Source: Acidobacteriaceae bacterium (GTDB lineage: Bacteria; Acidobacteriota; Terriglobia; Terriglobales; Acidobacteriaceae). Taken from it: a stretch of 35,002 nt of DNA. Position 1 is the first letter of the stretch, and every line of letters begins with the position of its first letter. This document shows, one piece after another, positions 1-8,922 of this stretch. The notes beneath the pieces are model-generated. The model saw only the letters and a list, made by a program, of their open reading frames with translations, did not search any database and was not told the origin of the DNA. The stretch spans positions 1-35,002 of the forward strand of contig PLQW01000126.1 in the NCBI GenBank assembly GCA_003160215.1, given 5' to 3'. Position numbers and translations under genes: made by a program.

Positions 1-1261
1 TGAACCATTGCTCGGTGGCGCGAAAGATCACCGGGTGGTGGCAGCGCCAGCAGTGCGGATAGGAGTGTTCGATTTTTTCGAGACCCAGCAACACACCCCG
101 GCTCTTTAGCAGATCCACGATCAGGGGATTGGCCTTGAAGACCTGCTGGTTCTTGTACTCCGGCAACCCGTCGCGCAGGATGCCTCCTTCGTCCACGTCG
201 CAATGCAAATCAAGGCCGTACTTAACGCCGGTGACGAAGTCGTCCGCGCCGTGCGCGGGCGCGGTGTGGACGGCGCCTGTTCCGGTGTCCATGGTGACGT
301 AGTCGCCCAGCACGCCGAGGACGGTCCGCTCCAAGAACGGATGAGCGAAGGTCGCGTACTCCAGCTTCGCGCCAGGGAACGAGGCCATTTCCTTCGCCTC
401 GCCAAGATTGCATTTCTCGATCGCCTGCTGTGCCAGATCTCTGGCCACGATGTAGATCCATTCGCCAGTATCGAGCGCGACATATTCCGCTTCGGGGGCG
501 AAGGTCACCGCCATCGAGGCAGGCAGGGTCCACGGGGTGGTTGTCCAGATGATGGTCGCGACATTCTTCTTGCCGGCCAGCGCGGCGTCAATCTTTGCGG
601 GATCGCTGGTCAGCGGATACCGCACCCAGATACTGGGGCTGGTGTGCATCTCGTATTCGACTTCCGCCTCGGCCAACGCAGTCTTGTCGTAAACGCACCA
701 GTACACCGACTTCAGGCCCTTGTACACCAGCCCCTGCTGATAGCACGAGTAGAACGTCTCAATGACGACGCTCTCGTAGCTCGGGTCCATCGTCGAGTAA
801 GGCTTGTCCCAGCGACCAAAGACGCCGATTCGCTTGAACTGCGAACGCTGCAAATCGAGATATTTCTGCGCGTACTTACGGCACTCCTCGCGCACCGCCA
901 GCGGGTCCATGTCGAGCTTCTTGCGCCCCAGCAGATCGTCCACTTTGATCTCGATAGGAAGTCCATGGCAGTCCCATCCGGGCACGTACGGCGCGTCGAA
1001 ACCGCTCATGCTGCGCGACTTCACTACGAAGTCTTTCAGCGTCTTGTTGAGCGCCGTACCCAGGTGAATGGGACCGTTGGCATAAGGTGGTCCGTCGTGC
1101 ATCACGTAAATGGGCTGCCCCTTATGCGCCTCGCGGATGCGGTCGTAAATCCGCATTTTCTCCCACCGGTCGAGCATTATGGGCTCGTTCCGGGGCAGGT
1201 TGGCCCTCATGGAAAAGTCGGTCTTGGGCAGATTCAGCGTGGATTTCAGATCGAGCGGCAC
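1..1261 (-). CDS. ileS: Isoleucyl-tRNA synthetase, N-terminal part (runs off window)
   Basis: Charges tRNA-Ile with isoleucine in the cytoplasm. Reading the minus strand from a GTG at 1261 gives about 420 residues that start with [20 protein letters not shown]. The class I signature [15 protein letters not shown], which contains the HIGH-type motif, follows at about residue 50. Further on come WDCHGLPIE and the editing-domain stretch [13 protein letters not shown] with [12 protein letters not shown], all typical of IleS. The gene is open to the window edge, so the C-terminal half with the KMSKS loop is not visible. The GTG start is preceded by GGGAGATATAGGGA and lies about 60 bases downstream of a good promoter. 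It is separated from the metalloprotease gene upstream by 314 bases and probably has its own transcript. Confidence 0.95.
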   Translation of the reverse strand, partial: MPLDLKSTLNLPKTDFSMRANLPRNEPIMLDRWEKMRIYDRIREAHKGQPIYVMHDGPPYANGPIHLGTALNKTLKDFVVKSRSMSGFDAPYVPGWDCHGLPIEIKVDDLLGRKKLDMDPLAVREECRKYAQKYLDLQRSQFKRIGVFGRWDKPYSTMDPSYESVVIETFYSCYQQGLVYKGLKSVYWCVYDKTALAEAEVEYEMHTSPSIWVRYPLTSDPAKIDAALAGKKNVATIIWTTTPWTLPASMAVTFAPEAEYVALDTGEWIYIVARDLAQQAIEKCNLGEAKEMASFPGAKLEYATFAHPFLERTVLGVLGDYVTMDTGTGAVHTAPAHGADDFVTGVKYGLDLHCDVDEGGILRDGLPEYKNQQVFKANPLIVDLLKSRGVLLGLEKIEHSYPHCWRCHHPVIFRATEQWF

Positions 1262-1575
1262 TCCCTATATCTCCCGCCAGCTGGTTACTGGATTGCAAAA
1301 GGATACGCAAGCTATCTGTTCATTATAGGGAGCGGGTAAATTCGCGTCTATCAGCGGCTTGCATTGTGGCTCGCCTGTAGTCGCGAGATTCGTCACAAGT
1401 AAAGTGGGCACAGTAAACAATGGTGGGTTACGCCTTAGCAATTTGGGACGTAATCCAAGCGACACACATGCGCAGGCAGACCCTAAGAACCGAGAAGAGC
1501 AAGAGGACGAAGACGAGCATCGGCGGCTCGGATAGAGTGGCGCCTCAGTGCCGCAACGGCATGGCGGCGGTCAGT
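1262..1575. other. Intergenic region upstream of ileS
   Basis: This 314-base gap between ileS and the SprT-like gene contains the ileS promoter near 1322-1350. I see no convincing gene, RNA or repeat in the rest; short open frames on both strands lack any recognisable protein character. Confidence 0.6.
1322..1350 (-). promoter_or_regulatory. Sigma-70-type promoter for ileS
   Basis: On the minus strand a perfect TATAAT (1327-1322) is preceded, after exactly 17 bases, by TAGACG (1350-1345), which matches 4 of 6 positions of TTGACA. The predicted start would leave a leader of about 55 bases before the ileS GTG. No T-box-like leader is apparent in so short a space. Confidence 0.6.
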
Positions 1576-2262
1576 TCAGAGCCGCTTCAGAAACGCCTTG
1601 GCGCGCTCTGACTCCGGGAAGAGCTTTTCTTCGGCGCGAAACTCCGGCCCATGGACGCAGCGGCGGCTGCCGCGCAGCTTTACGGGATGCTTCAGATGGA
1701 GCATTTCGTGATAGACGATGTACTCGACGGCGTAACGCGGCGCGCGCTGGTGGTCGAAGGCACGGCTGACCACGATGGCGTTGTGCGCAGGATCGTAATG
1801 GGCAAGGCTTCTGCGGGCGTGAGATTGGCTCCATGTCATCCGAGGCCGAGCCAGTAAACCGTGAAAGAAGCGCTGGTTGAGTTCTTCGAAGATCTGGTCC
1901 AGGTCATAGACCTCTCCTTGTGCGGACTCGATCCGTTTTCGCCCCCGCAGTTGCCGCACCAGCTGCGCCTTAGCGCTAATGTCGTGGCTGAGCACGTAGC
2001 GGCGATAGCGCGTCGAGTGCAGGGCTGCGATGGGCTTGCGATAGATTTTGGCCAGCAGGATGTGAGCGATCGCCTCCAGAACGGTGGTGGGCGCGCCCTC
2101 CAGCAGGTCGGAGATCCGTGCGTGCACTATGGTCTCGCGCACCCGAATCGTGCTGTTCACATTGGCGAAAGGATAGAACTCGATACGAAACTCCGGCAGC
2201 GGCGCACGTGGCCGTAGCTCGCGGTAGGTTCTCTGAAAAATCTCCTGAAGATTTGGGAACAA
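1576..2262 (-). CDS. SprT-like zinc metalloprotease
   Basis: Predicted zinc-dependent protease of the SprT/WLM-like superfamily, 228 residues. The zinc site is YHEMLHLKHP (HExxH) near residue 184, followed about 20 residues later by VHGPEF, whose histidine suits the third ligand. The central part, LDQIFEELNQRFFHG.L..PRMTWS, is the usual SprT N-terminal layout, in which a small helical domain precedes the active site. There is no signal peptide, so it is probably cytoplasmic. The start appears to be a TTG at 2262 without a clear Shine-Dalgarno; no ATG occurs nearby in frame. It follows the exported-protein gene after about 40 bases and is probably the last gene of the uvrA-led transcript. Relatives such as SprT/Spartan handle DNA-protein crosslinks; linking that to the uvrA neighbour is inference. 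Confidence 0.8.
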   Translation of the reverse strand: MFPNLQEIFQRTYRELRPRAPLPEFRIEFYPFANVNSTIRVRETIVHARISDLLEGAPTTVLEAIAHILLAKIYRKPIAALHSTRYRRYVLSHDISAKAQLVRQLRGRKRIESAQGEVYDLDQIFEELNQRFFHGLLARPRMTWSQSHARRSLAHYDPAHNAIVVSRAFDHQRAPRYAVEYIVYHEMLHLKHPVKLRGSRRCVHGPEFRAEEKLFPESERAKAFLKRL

Positions 2263-2301
2263 AGTGTTACTAACGTAGCACGGAGTTCGCAGCGCGCAAG
2301 A

Positions 2302-2865
2302 CTAGTCGGGCCGCTCCGAATAGATCTTGTTCAGTTTCTTTTCCTTGGCCAGTTCATTCTGCTCCTGAAGCTCCTTGCGCGTTGTATCGGTGCTGTCGCT
2401 TACGGCATCGCGAGCGTTGGCCAGTACGAAGGAGTATTGCTCCAACTCTTCCGGAGGAGACTGGTCTTTCAGGCCACGCAACTTGAGGGCCCATTCGCTG
2501 TCGGCCTCAATCAGCAAGCTCAAGCCCTTGCGCATATCGGTCTTGTGCGAGGCATACATGTCCACGTTATCGTCGATTTCATCCATCAGTGAAGAAAAAT
2601 CTTGCAGCAGATCGTGTATCTGCATGGGGCGGTCTTTCGCGCTCTTCGGGTTGGCCCGTAATTGATCGATCGACGCCATGCGCGCGCGTGCAAAGTTGAT
2701 CATCAACTCCAGGCGCTTGTCAGGATAGTCCGCGGCCTCGCGCATCTGGTCAATTTCCTTGTCGTTGAGCGGATCCCGATCACGGGTTTGGGTCAGTCCG
2801 GATTGGGCAAGAGAACAAACTAGGAACATGAGCCCGACGAGCCACTGGGTCCTACGCTGCATCAC
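2302..2865 (-). CDS. Exported helical protein of unknown function
   Basis: 187-residue protein with a Sec signal peptide: basic MMQRRTQ, hydrophobic WLVGLMFLVCSLA, then a likely cleavage site before QSGLTQ or just after it. The mature part is highly charged and predicted helical (MREAADYPDKRLELMINFAR, a DLLQDFSSLMDEIDDN segment and a basic C-terminus, KELQEQNELAKEKKLNKIY). No enzyme motif is visible. Its ATG overlaps the stop of the gene before it by 4 bases (ATGA), which indicates translational coupling. Together with the neighbour it looks like a pair of periplasmic helical proteins. I do not recognise the family. Confidence 0.8.
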   Translation of the reverse strand: MMQRRTQWLVGLMFLVCSLAQSGLTQTRDRDPLNDKEIDQMREAADYPDKRLELMINFARARMASIDQLRANPKSAKDRPMQIHDLLQDFSSLMDEIDDNVDMYASHKTDMRKGLSLLIEADSEWALKLRGLKDQSPPEELEQYSFVLANARDAVSDSTDTTRKELQEQNELAKEKKLNKIYSERPD

Positions 2866-3314
2866 GGTCTCCCCTTCGGTTCGGCTTGTGGCCCGAACAT
2901 TCTGGCCAGCAGGTCAGAGCGGATTTGTTCGAGGTCCTCCACCGCTTTCTCTAGCGGAGGGCGGTCCTCCACAGCCAGTGTTGCAGCAATATCCTTCATA
3001 CGTTTGGCGAGCTTGCGCAAGTCAATCTCGGTTTGCTTCAGATGTTTCCCTGAAGAGGACGCCGCGTCGGCTGCATTACGGCCATACTCCATAACTTCAC
3101 CAACTTCGCGCTGGGCCTTTTCGACATCGCCGTTGGTGAACAGAGCATTGGCGTCTTCCAGTAAGCGATGAGCGTATTCGAGGCAGAGCTTGGCTTGTTC
3201 GCCGCCGCGGGCGGCAGCGGCGCGGGCCTTCAAGGCAGGCAGGGATTCGTCTGCTGCCAGCGCCATGCTGGTGAGCAGGAAAACGATCGCTGTGCTTCGT
3301 AAAAGTGGCCGCAT
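2862..3314 (-). CDS. Exported small helical protein of unknown function
   Basis: 150-residue protein with a clear signal peptide (MRPLLRSTAIVFLLTSMALA, probable cleavage after ALA). The rest is alanine- and glutamate-rich and predicted to form helical hairpins reminiscent of a degenerate TPR or four-helix unit (LCLEYAHRLLEDANALFTNG, AQREVGEVMEYGRNAADAA). It ends with a helical segment and a polar tail. It starts one base after the stop of the TPR gene and its own stop overlaps the next start, so the three exported proteins are almost certainly made together. Function unknown; a periplasmic scaffold or binding role would be inference. Confidence 0.8.
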   Translation of the reverse strand: MRPLLRSTAIVFLLTSMALAADESLPALKARAAAARGGEQAKLCLEYAHRLLEDANALFTNGDVEKAQREVGEVMEYGRNAADAASSSGKHLKQTEIDLRKLAKRMKDIAATLAVEDRPPLEKAVEDLEQIRSDLLARMFGPQAEPKGRP

Positions 3315-3315
3315 A

Positions 3316-4677
3316 CTACTTCTTCATTTGATACTTCTCTGCGTGTCGTGGGTCAAGCGCTATCAGCCGGTGACGGGCCTGCCATTCCTGGTCAGAAAGC
3401 TTGCCCGCGTCTGCCGCCAGGAAACGTTGATAATATTCCACCGCCTGCTTCACCGCCTTCAAGTTGTCAAAACAGGTGGCCCGCAGGAAGTAGCTGGCCG
3501 GCGACTCGGGCAGGAACTTGGCGCGGTAGTCGAGCGACTTCAATGCCAGCTCATAATTCTTGTTTTCCGAGGCCACCACGGCGAGGTTTCCATAGGCGTC
3601 CGCCAGGTCGGGCTTAAGTTTGACGGCAACCAGCAATTCCTGCTGCGCCTCGGGATACTTCCTTTCGTGCATCAGCAACGAACCGAGCGCGTAGTGCGCC
3701 TCGGCGTCCTGGGGCATTTTCTGGACCGCGACCCGAAATTGTTGCTCCGCTTCGCTGTCCTTGCCGGCCTGCACGTAGAGCGTACCGAGTTCCAGCGCGG
3801 CGTGAGGCTCCCCGGGATCGGCCTTTAGTCCTTGCTGCAGTTCCACGGCGGCGTCGGCGCTCTTGCCCTCGGCCGCCAGGACGCGTCCCAGTTGGACGCG
3901 CGCGTTGTTATTCTGCGGATCGGCTGCCAGCAGCTTGTGCAGCGCGGCTTCGGCCTCGGCATACTTCTTTTGCTTCATCGATACGTTCGCCAAACCTGCA
4001 AGGGCTTCCGGCGACTTCGGATCGAGTTCCGCCGCCAACTGGAACTCGCGGGCTGCGGCGTCGAGTTCGTTCCGCTTCTCCAGTAAAATTCCGGCGGAGA
4101 GATGCGGCTGGGCAGCTTTGGGATTGAGCTTGGCTGCTTCCGCATAGGCGGCGAGCGCCTGCGGTAGATCGCTGTCCTCTTCGACGCGTCCCAGCGACTG
4201 CCATGCGCGCGCCAATCCCTGCTCAGGGTTTGCAGTGGGCTTCAGTTGGATTGCGGCTTTCAGATACTTTGCAGCTTCAACCTTGTCGCCTTGCCCAGCC
4301 AGCAATATGCCCAGGTTCAGATTGGATTCGAAGACCTCCGGCTTCGCCGCAACCGATTTACGATAGGCGTCGATCGCCTGCGTGCCGCGCTGGGTGGCGT
4401 TGTACACGTATCCCAGGTCAAACCATGCGCGATAATCGTTAGGCTTCGCGGTTATGGCCTTCTGCAACAGCGACTCCGCAGTGGTGAAATCGCGGTGCTG
4501 CATCGCCGTTTCCGCCTGATCCACTTCAGGCGAGCTACTGTCATCGGGGACCACCTCGGCAACGCGGTGGTGACGAACCGTCGGCTTGCTCTCCTGTGCG
4601 GCGACACTGACGGGAGTCGCGGCCACGGTCAGAGCCATGGAGAGAAGAACCGCCGCCGAGCGTCTATGGATGCTCAT
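3316..4677 (-). CDS. Exported TPR-repeat protein
   Basis: 453-residue protein with an N-terminal signal peptide ([20 protein letters not shown], cleavage near VSVAA) followed by about ten tetratricopeptide repeats. Repeats are recognisable from segments such as DYRAWFDLGYVYNATQRG, PEVFESNLNLGILLAGQG, AQPHLSAGILLEKRNE, PEALAGLANVSMKQKKY and AEAHYALGSLLMHERKY. TPR arrays mediate protein-protein contacts; the signal peptide places this one in the periplasm or outer envelope. Its ATG lies inside the last codons of uvrA (14-base overlap), an unusual coupling between a DNA-repair gene and an exported protein. No catalytic domain is visible. Confidence 0.88.
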   Translation of the reverse strand: MSIHRRSAAVLLSMALTVAATPVSVAAQESKPTVRHHRVAEVVPDDSSSPEVDQAETAMQHRDFTTAESLLQKAITAKPNDYRAWFDLGYVYNATQRGTQAIDAYRKSVAAKPEVFESNLNLGILLAGQGDKVEAAKYLKAAIQLKPTANPEQGLARAWQSLGRVEEDSDLPQALAAYAEAAKLNPKAAQPHLSAGILLEKRNELDAAAREFQLAAELDPKSPEALAGLANVSMKQKKYAEAEAALHKLLAADPQNNNARVQLGRVLAAEGKSADAAVELQQGLKADPGEPHAALELGTLYVQAGKDSEAEQQFRVAVQKMPQDAEAHYALGSLLMHERKYPEAQQELLVAVKLKPDLADAYGNLAVVASENKNYELALKSLDYRAKFLPESPASYFLRATCFDNLKAVKQAVEYYQRFLAADAGKLSDQEWQARHRLIALDPRHAEKYQMKK

Positions 4678-7582
4678 TCGATTGTGGGTTCCCGTTGGGC
4701 GGTAAGATGCGCGCCAGCCACTGGCCGGTGTAGGAATTCTCAGCCTTGGCGATGGTCTCCGGCGTTCCTACCGCCACAACTTCGCCACCGCGCGATCCGC
4801 CTTCCGGACCAAGGTCGATCACCCAGTCCGCCGTCTTGATGATGTCGAGGTTATGCTCGATGACCAGGATCGATCCGCCCGCCTCGATCAATCGGCGGAA
4901 GGCCGCCAGCAGCTTGCTGACGTCATCGAAGTGCAGGCCAGTGGTGGGTTCATCGAAGACGTACAGCATGCGTGGATGGCGCTTGTTGCGCTCGCTCTGC
5001 GGCCGGCCAATGTCACGCAGCTTGGGTTGAAGGTGCGCCGCCAGCTTCATGCGTTGCGCTTCGCCGCCGGAGAGTGTAGTCGCCGACTGGCCAAGGCGCA
5101 AATATCCCAGGCCAACTTCCTCCAGCACTCGCAGTTTTTCCACAATCTTGGGCACGCCCGAAAAGAAGTGTAGGGCTTCCTTGACGGTAAGGTTCAACAC
5201 TTCGTGGATATTCTTACCGTGATAGCGGACATCGAGAATTTCCGGCTTATAACGCGTGCCCTTGCATTCTTCGCAAACCAATTCGACATCCGCGAGGAAC
5301 TGCATTTCCACCGTGACCGTACCGTCGCCCTGGCACCCTTCGCAACGTCCACCGGGGATATTGAAGGAAAAATGTCCCGCCGCGTAACCATGCTTCTTGC
5401 TCTCCGGCAGGGAAGCGAAGAGTTCGCGGATAGCGTCAAATGCCTTGATGTACGTCACCGGATTTGACCGTGGAGTGCGGCCAATCGGCGATTGGTCCAC
5501 CAGCACGACCTCGTCGATCCACTCCACGCCTTCCACGCGATCCACTTCGGCCTGTGGTCCGCCGGTAACCTGGCCTGTCTGCGCAGCTATCGCGTTATAG
5601 AGCACATCGTGCACCAGCGTCGATTTCCCCGAGCCCGACACGCCCGTGATGCACACCATAATGCCCAGAGGGATGGAGACGTTCACCTTCTTCAAATTAT
5701 GCGCCCGCGCACCAATCAGCTTGATTTGCCCTCCCGTACCGGTGCGCCGCGACGATGGCATCGGTATGCGCAGCTCGTCGCTCAAGTAGCGTCCCGTGAG
5801 GGAAGCGGGATTGCGCACGATCTCATCGTAGGTTCCCGCCGCAATCACGTGCCCGCCGTTTTCGCCTGCCCCCGGACCGAGGTCAAGAATGCGATCCGCC
5901 GAGCGCATAATCTCGGCATCATGCTCCACCACCAGGATCGTATTTCCCAGGTCCCGCAGATCGTGCAGGATCTTGATCAGCCGGCTGGTGTCGCGGTGAT
6001 GCAACCCGATAGAGGGCTCGTCCAGTACGTAGAGCGTGCCAACCAGCCGCGAGCCCAGCGAGGTTGCCAACTGAATCCGTTGCGCCTCGCCGCCCGATAG
6101 CGTGGAAGACAGGCGATCGAGCGTCAGATATTCCAGGCCAACGTCGTTCAGATACCGCAGCCGGTCGTTGATTTCGTCCAGCAGCTTGCCAGCGATGTCC
6201 GCCTCCTGCCGCGTCAGCTCCAACTGCGAGAAGAAATGTGTGGCCTCTTCGACCGTCATCGCCGACACTTGACAGATGTCTTTGCCGCCGATCTTCACCT
6301 GCCGGGCTTCGCGTCGCAACCGCAGGCCTCCGCAATCGGAGCACAGCGAATAGCCGCGATACCGGCTGAGGAAGACCCGCACGTGCAGCTTGTACTTCTT
6401 GCGATCCAGGTGCTGGAAGAAGCCGCGCACACCCCAGAATTTGCCGTCACCATTGACGATGTAATTTTGCTGCTCGGCCGTAAGGTCCTGCCACGGCACG
6501 TCGTGGGGAATGCCTGCGGCGCGCGCGTAGCGGCGCATCTCCGTCGCCAGCGGCCGGTATTTCGGCTTGGTCCATGGCTCGATCGCGCCTTCGGCGAGAG
6601 TAAGCGTCTTGTTGGGGACCACCAGGTTTAGATCGAAATCGATGATGTTGCCAAAGCCCTGGCAGCGCGGACACGCGCCGAATGGGTTGTTGAACGAGAA
6701 CAGCCGTGGTTCCGGCTCTTCGTAACGAAGGTCGCACCGCTTGCATTCGAAGCGCTGTGAGAAGCGCAATCGCTGCGCAGCTTCGCCTTCAGGCAGAGCA
6801 GTCTCGAACAGCACTTCGCCAGCCTCGCGATAGCCCTGCTCCACCGCATCCACAATGCGCGCGCGCACCTCGGCCGAAACCGCGATGCGATCGATCAGCA
6901 CCAGCACCGGTTCGGCAAAATTGAGGTCGAGCAACGACTCGGGCGTAGAAAACTCAACCACTCGCCCGTTCTGATAAAGCCGGTTGTAGCCCCGCTTGCG
7001 CAACTCAAACAGGCGCTCTTTCAGCAAGGAGTCGTCCGCCGGCTTCGGCGCCTTCTTTTTCGTGGAGCGCCGGCCCTTCGATTTTTCAGGCTCGGCGGGC
7101 TCAGGCGGCGGCTGGACTGGGAAGAATGCCTGCACGCGTGTTCCTTCACCGAGAGCGAGAACCCGCTCCGCCACTTCGTCGACGGTGTCCTTCTTGACCT
7201 CCTGCCCGCAGTTCAGGCAGTAGGTGCGCCCCACGCGGGCATAGAGCAATCGTAGATAGTCGTAAATCTCGGTTGCCGTGGCAACCGTCGACCGAGGATT
7301 GCGCGTGGTGTTCTTCTGCCGGATGGCGACCGCGGGAGCGATGCCGTCGATGACATCGACGTCCGGCTTCTCGATGCGTTCCAGGAACTGCCGCGCGTAG
7401 GCCGAAAGCGACTCCACGTAGCGGCGCTGGCCTTCGGCGTAAACGGTGTCGAACGCCAGCGACGACTTGCCCGAACCCGAAACTCCCGTCACCACCGTCA
7501 TGGCGTTGTGCGGAATTTCGAAGTCGATGTTCTTCAGGTTGTGGACGCGCGCTCCGCGTACGACGATGCTCTCGTTCGACAT
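4664..7582 (-). CDS. uvrA: Excinuclease ABC subunit A
   Basis: Damage-recognition ATPase of nucleotide excision repair; it loads UvrB at distorted DNA. The 972 residues show both ABC modules: Walker [15 protein letters not shown] near residue 34, the first zinc finger (CKRC and CPRC) near 280-305, signature [12 protein letters not shown] near 500 and Walker [11 protein letters not shown]. The second half has [10 protein letters not shown], a zinc finger with CEGC and [17 protein letters not shown] and [11 protein letters not shown] lysine- and proline-rich insertion (about residues 155-185, with [14 protein letters not shown]) makes it slightly longer than usual. It is first in a tight minus-strand run. 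A TATAAT on the minus strand at 7685-7680 may be its -10 element, but no good -35 accompanies it and no LexA box was recognised. Confidence 0.97.
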   Translation of the reverse strand: MSNESIVVRGARVHNLKNIDFEIPHNAMTVVTGVSGSGKSSLAFDTVYAEGQRRYVESLSAYARQFLERIEKPDVDVIDGIAPAVAIRQKNTTRNPRSTVATATEIYDYLRLLYARVGRTYCLNCGQEVKKDTVDEVAERVLALGEGTRVQAFFPVQPPPEPAEPEKSKGRRSTKKKAPKPADDSLLKERLFELRKRGYNRLYQNGRVVEFSTPESLLDLNFAEPVLVLIDRIAVSAEVRARIVDAVEQGYREAGEVLFETALPEGEAAQRLRFSQRFECKRCDLRYEEPEPRLFSFNNPFGACPRCQGFGNIIDFDLNLVVPNKTLTLAEGAIEPWTKPKYRPLATEMRRYARAAGIPHDVPWQDLTAEQQNYIVNGDGKFWGVRGFFQHLDRKKYKLHVRVFLSRYRGYSLCSDCGGLRLRREARQVKIGGKDICQVSAMTVEEATHFFSQLELTRQEADIAGKLLDEINDRLRYLNDVGLEYLTLDRLSSTLSGGEAQRIQLATSLGSRLVGTLYVLDEPSIGLHHRDTSRLIKILHDLRDLGNTILVVEHDAEIMRSADRILDLGPGAGENGGHVIAAGTYDEIVRNPASLTGRYLSDELRIPMPSSRRTGTGGQIKLIGARAHNLKKVNVSIPLGIMVCITGVSGSGKSTLVHDVLYNAIAAQTGQVTGGPQAEVDRVEGVEWIDEVVLVDQSPIGRTPRSNPVTYIKAFDAIRELFASLPESKKHGYAAGHFSFNIPGGRCEGCQGDGTVTVEMQFLADVELVCEECKGTRYKPEILDVRYHGKNIHEVLNLTVKEALHFFSGVPKIVEKLRVLEEVGLGYLRLGQSATTLSGGEAQRMKLAAHLQPKLRDIGRPQSERNKRHPRMLYVFDEPTTGLHFDDVSKLLAAFRRLIEAGGSILVIEHNLDIIKTADWVIDLGPEGGSRGGEVVAVGTPETIAKAENSYTGQWLARILPPNGNPQSNEHP

Positions 7583-7748
7583 GGACCCCAGGTTTTCGGC
7601 AGGGAAGAGTCCGTGGGAAGGGAGAATAATCCCGCGCCCACCCCACAGATGCGGTTAGAAAGGGCTGCCGAAACCTCTCATTATATCTGTTTGTAGGGTG
7701 CTACGTGCGATCACGGGAGGTAAGGTACTGGGCTAAAAGTGTGTTGCT

Positions 7749-7762
7749 CCCCGAAAGCGGGG
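7749..7762. terminator. Small GC hairpin after the exported Ntn-hydrolase-like gene
   Basis: CCCCG, loop AAAG, CGGGG. On the minus strand it lies about 30 bases after the stop at 7793 and is followed about ten bases later by ACTTTTAG, so it could be a weak terminator before uvrA. The stem is short and the T-run is poor. Confidence 0.35.
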
Positions 7763-7792
7763 TACTGAATGAGTGAGCGTCCCCATTATGTT

Positions 7793-8623
7793 TCATTTCT
7801 TGCTCTTGGATTTTGCTTGAGCGTGGTGCTTTATATCTGGACAGGCTCCTTGCTCAACCCATCTAGCGCCGGAGTCGTTGATTTGCAGAATAGCTATCGG
7901 CTGACCGATTCTTTTGGGTTTCCGGGATTCAAGTTGAATTGCTCCAACAAGAAGGCTGCGCAAGAAATCGACGTCGGGAAGATTTTCTACCTCAGGATGT
8001 TGACTGTCGTAGATCGGGACGTTTTCAGATGCTCCAATCCTTTGATAAACAGCTGGACTCCCGAAAGTACCAACGTCAACCACCTTATTGTCGATAGCCA
8101 TATTTCCAGAAGAATCTTCGGTGTATTGCACAATTGCTACAGTGAATGGAGGGCCGCCAGAAAAGATCACCTCGAAGTGAGCGGGCTGTCCCGATTGGTT
8201 CATGAGAGCATACGTTGCTGGTTCATGCGCTTTGATATGAGTCCAAGCACGCCGTACTTCAGGCAGGGCGGTTTTCTCAAAGGAGTTGGCTCGTTCGATA
8301 AGCGTTCCCTTTCCCTTGCAGGCGTGAGCAGCCAAGGGAACCAAGTCGTAATGAATGCTCTGAATATCCCGCACTCCGACAATAGAGAAGAAGCAAGTAT
8401 CGGTTCCCTGCATTATCTTGCAACCCTTCACGGAAGGTGGGGAACCTCCAGGTTTAAGCAAGAGTCCATCAGCAGCAACAACGACCCCATCCCCGGAGCA
8501 CGCGGTCAGGACAAGAGTGGCTCTGCAAGTGGAAGTCCCAGCGATAAGCAACAGGAAGAGCCAGAGTATATGCGAAGAAACGACACAGGCCCTCAGCGGT
8601 TCTGGCGAACGCGAACCGGCCAA
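7793..8623 (-). CDS. Exported proteasome/HslV-like Ntn-hydrolase (predicted)
   Basis: Not a family I can name, but it has a striking layout. A signal peptide with core ILWLFLLLIAGTST ends in CRA, and the next residue is threonine: TLVLTACSGDGVVVAADG. Counting that Thr as 1, Asp is at 17, and lysines at 31 and 34 sit in VKGCKI. Proteasome beta subunits and HslV use Thr1, Asp17 and Lys33. Later segments also fit the fold: FFSIVGVRD, FEVIFSGGPPFTVAIVQY, DVGTFGSPAVYQRI and a final helix-strand unit ending IAILQINDSGARWV. Signal peptidase cleavage would expose the nucleophile, which would make this a periplasmic or secreted amidohydrolase or peptidase. I prefer the TTG at 8623, which gives a signal peptide of normal length with GAGG upstream; a GTG at 8686 adds 21 residues. 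A long open frame on the other strand (7769-8788) is rejected as its shadow. Confidence 0.7.
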   Translation of the reverse strand: MAGSRSPEPLRACVVSSHILWLFLLLIAGTSTCRATLVLTACSGDGVVVAADGLLLKPGGSPPSVKGCKIMQGTDTCFFSIVGVRDIQSIHYDLVPLAAHACKGKGTLIERANSFEKTALPEVRRAWTHIKAHEPATYALMNQSGQPAHFEVIFSGGPPFTVAIVQYTEDSSGNMAIDNKVVDVGTFGSPAVYQRIGASENVPIYDSQHPEVENLPDVDFLRSLLVGAIQLESRKPKRIGQPIAILQINDSGARWVEQGACPDIKHHAQAKSKSKK

Positions 8624-8723
8624 CTCGTTGATGACCTCAGAACTACCGACATTGATGTCAGCTATGACGGGAAGGTCTGGTTTCACTTGTTTGGGCCGAA
8701 ATGCATTAATGAGTTACCACGAA

Positions 8724-8860
8724 TCACGTTAATAGTTCCGCAATCGACCAAACATGATCGGTCAGGCCCGATTCCATCGCGGGAGTGACGCGCAGTGTTT
8801 GGTGTACGCGACAGAAGTTGTAGAAGGCGATATACAGCGTAACAGCCGCCTTGAGATAGA
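8724..8860 (-). pseudogene. C-terminal remnant of a DDE transposase
   Basis: On the minus strand about 45 codons read YLKAAVTLYIAFYNFCRVHQ, then TLRVTPAMESGLTDHV and WSIAELLT with a stop at 8726-8724. The YNFxRxHxTLRxTPAM pattern is typical of the C-terminal end of a group of bacterial DDE transposases/integrases. No start or catalytic core is present: upstream the sequence runs into a CTCCGTG repeat. It lies between the exported hydrolase and the oxidase gene and marks an old insertion. Confidence 0.7.
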
Positions 8861-8868
8861 AGCCACGA

Positions 8869-8898
8869 CTCCGTGTCCTCCGTGTCTCCGTGGTGAAA
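8869..8898. repeat. CTCCGTG intergenic repeat, copy 1
   Basis: Tandem CTCCGTG-type units ending in CTCCGTGGTGAAA. The same element recurs at 13657, 15231 (inverted), 15433, 15974 (inverted), 16223, 21468 (inverted, diverged), 21597 and 21629. This copy sits at the junction between the transposase remnant and the 3' end of the oxidase gene. Confidence 0.85.
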
Positions 8899-8922
8899 TG
8901 ATTTTCGACGGAGCGGCAAGCC

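Noticed and set aside
1262-1321. T-box leader upstream of ileS
   Set aside because: The leader predicted from the promoter is only about 55 bases, too short, and no T-box core is visible.
203-1339. 378-codon open frame on the plus strand
   Set aside because: It is antisense to ileS, whose protein sequence on the minus strand is unmistakable; the plus-strand translation has no family character.
5492-6100. Plus-strand frame of about 200 codons
   Set aside because: Antisense to uvrA, no recognisable domain.
7769-8788. 339-codon open frame on the plus strand
   Set aside because: It lies opposite the exported Ntn-hydrolase-like gene and the transposase tail. The minus-strand products have a signal peptide, active-site pattern and transposase signature; the plus-strand product has none.
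8869-8898. CTCCGTG units considered as a CRISPR array
   Set aside because: Units are 8-10 bases with no regular spacers; copies are scattered between genes and appear in both orientations.
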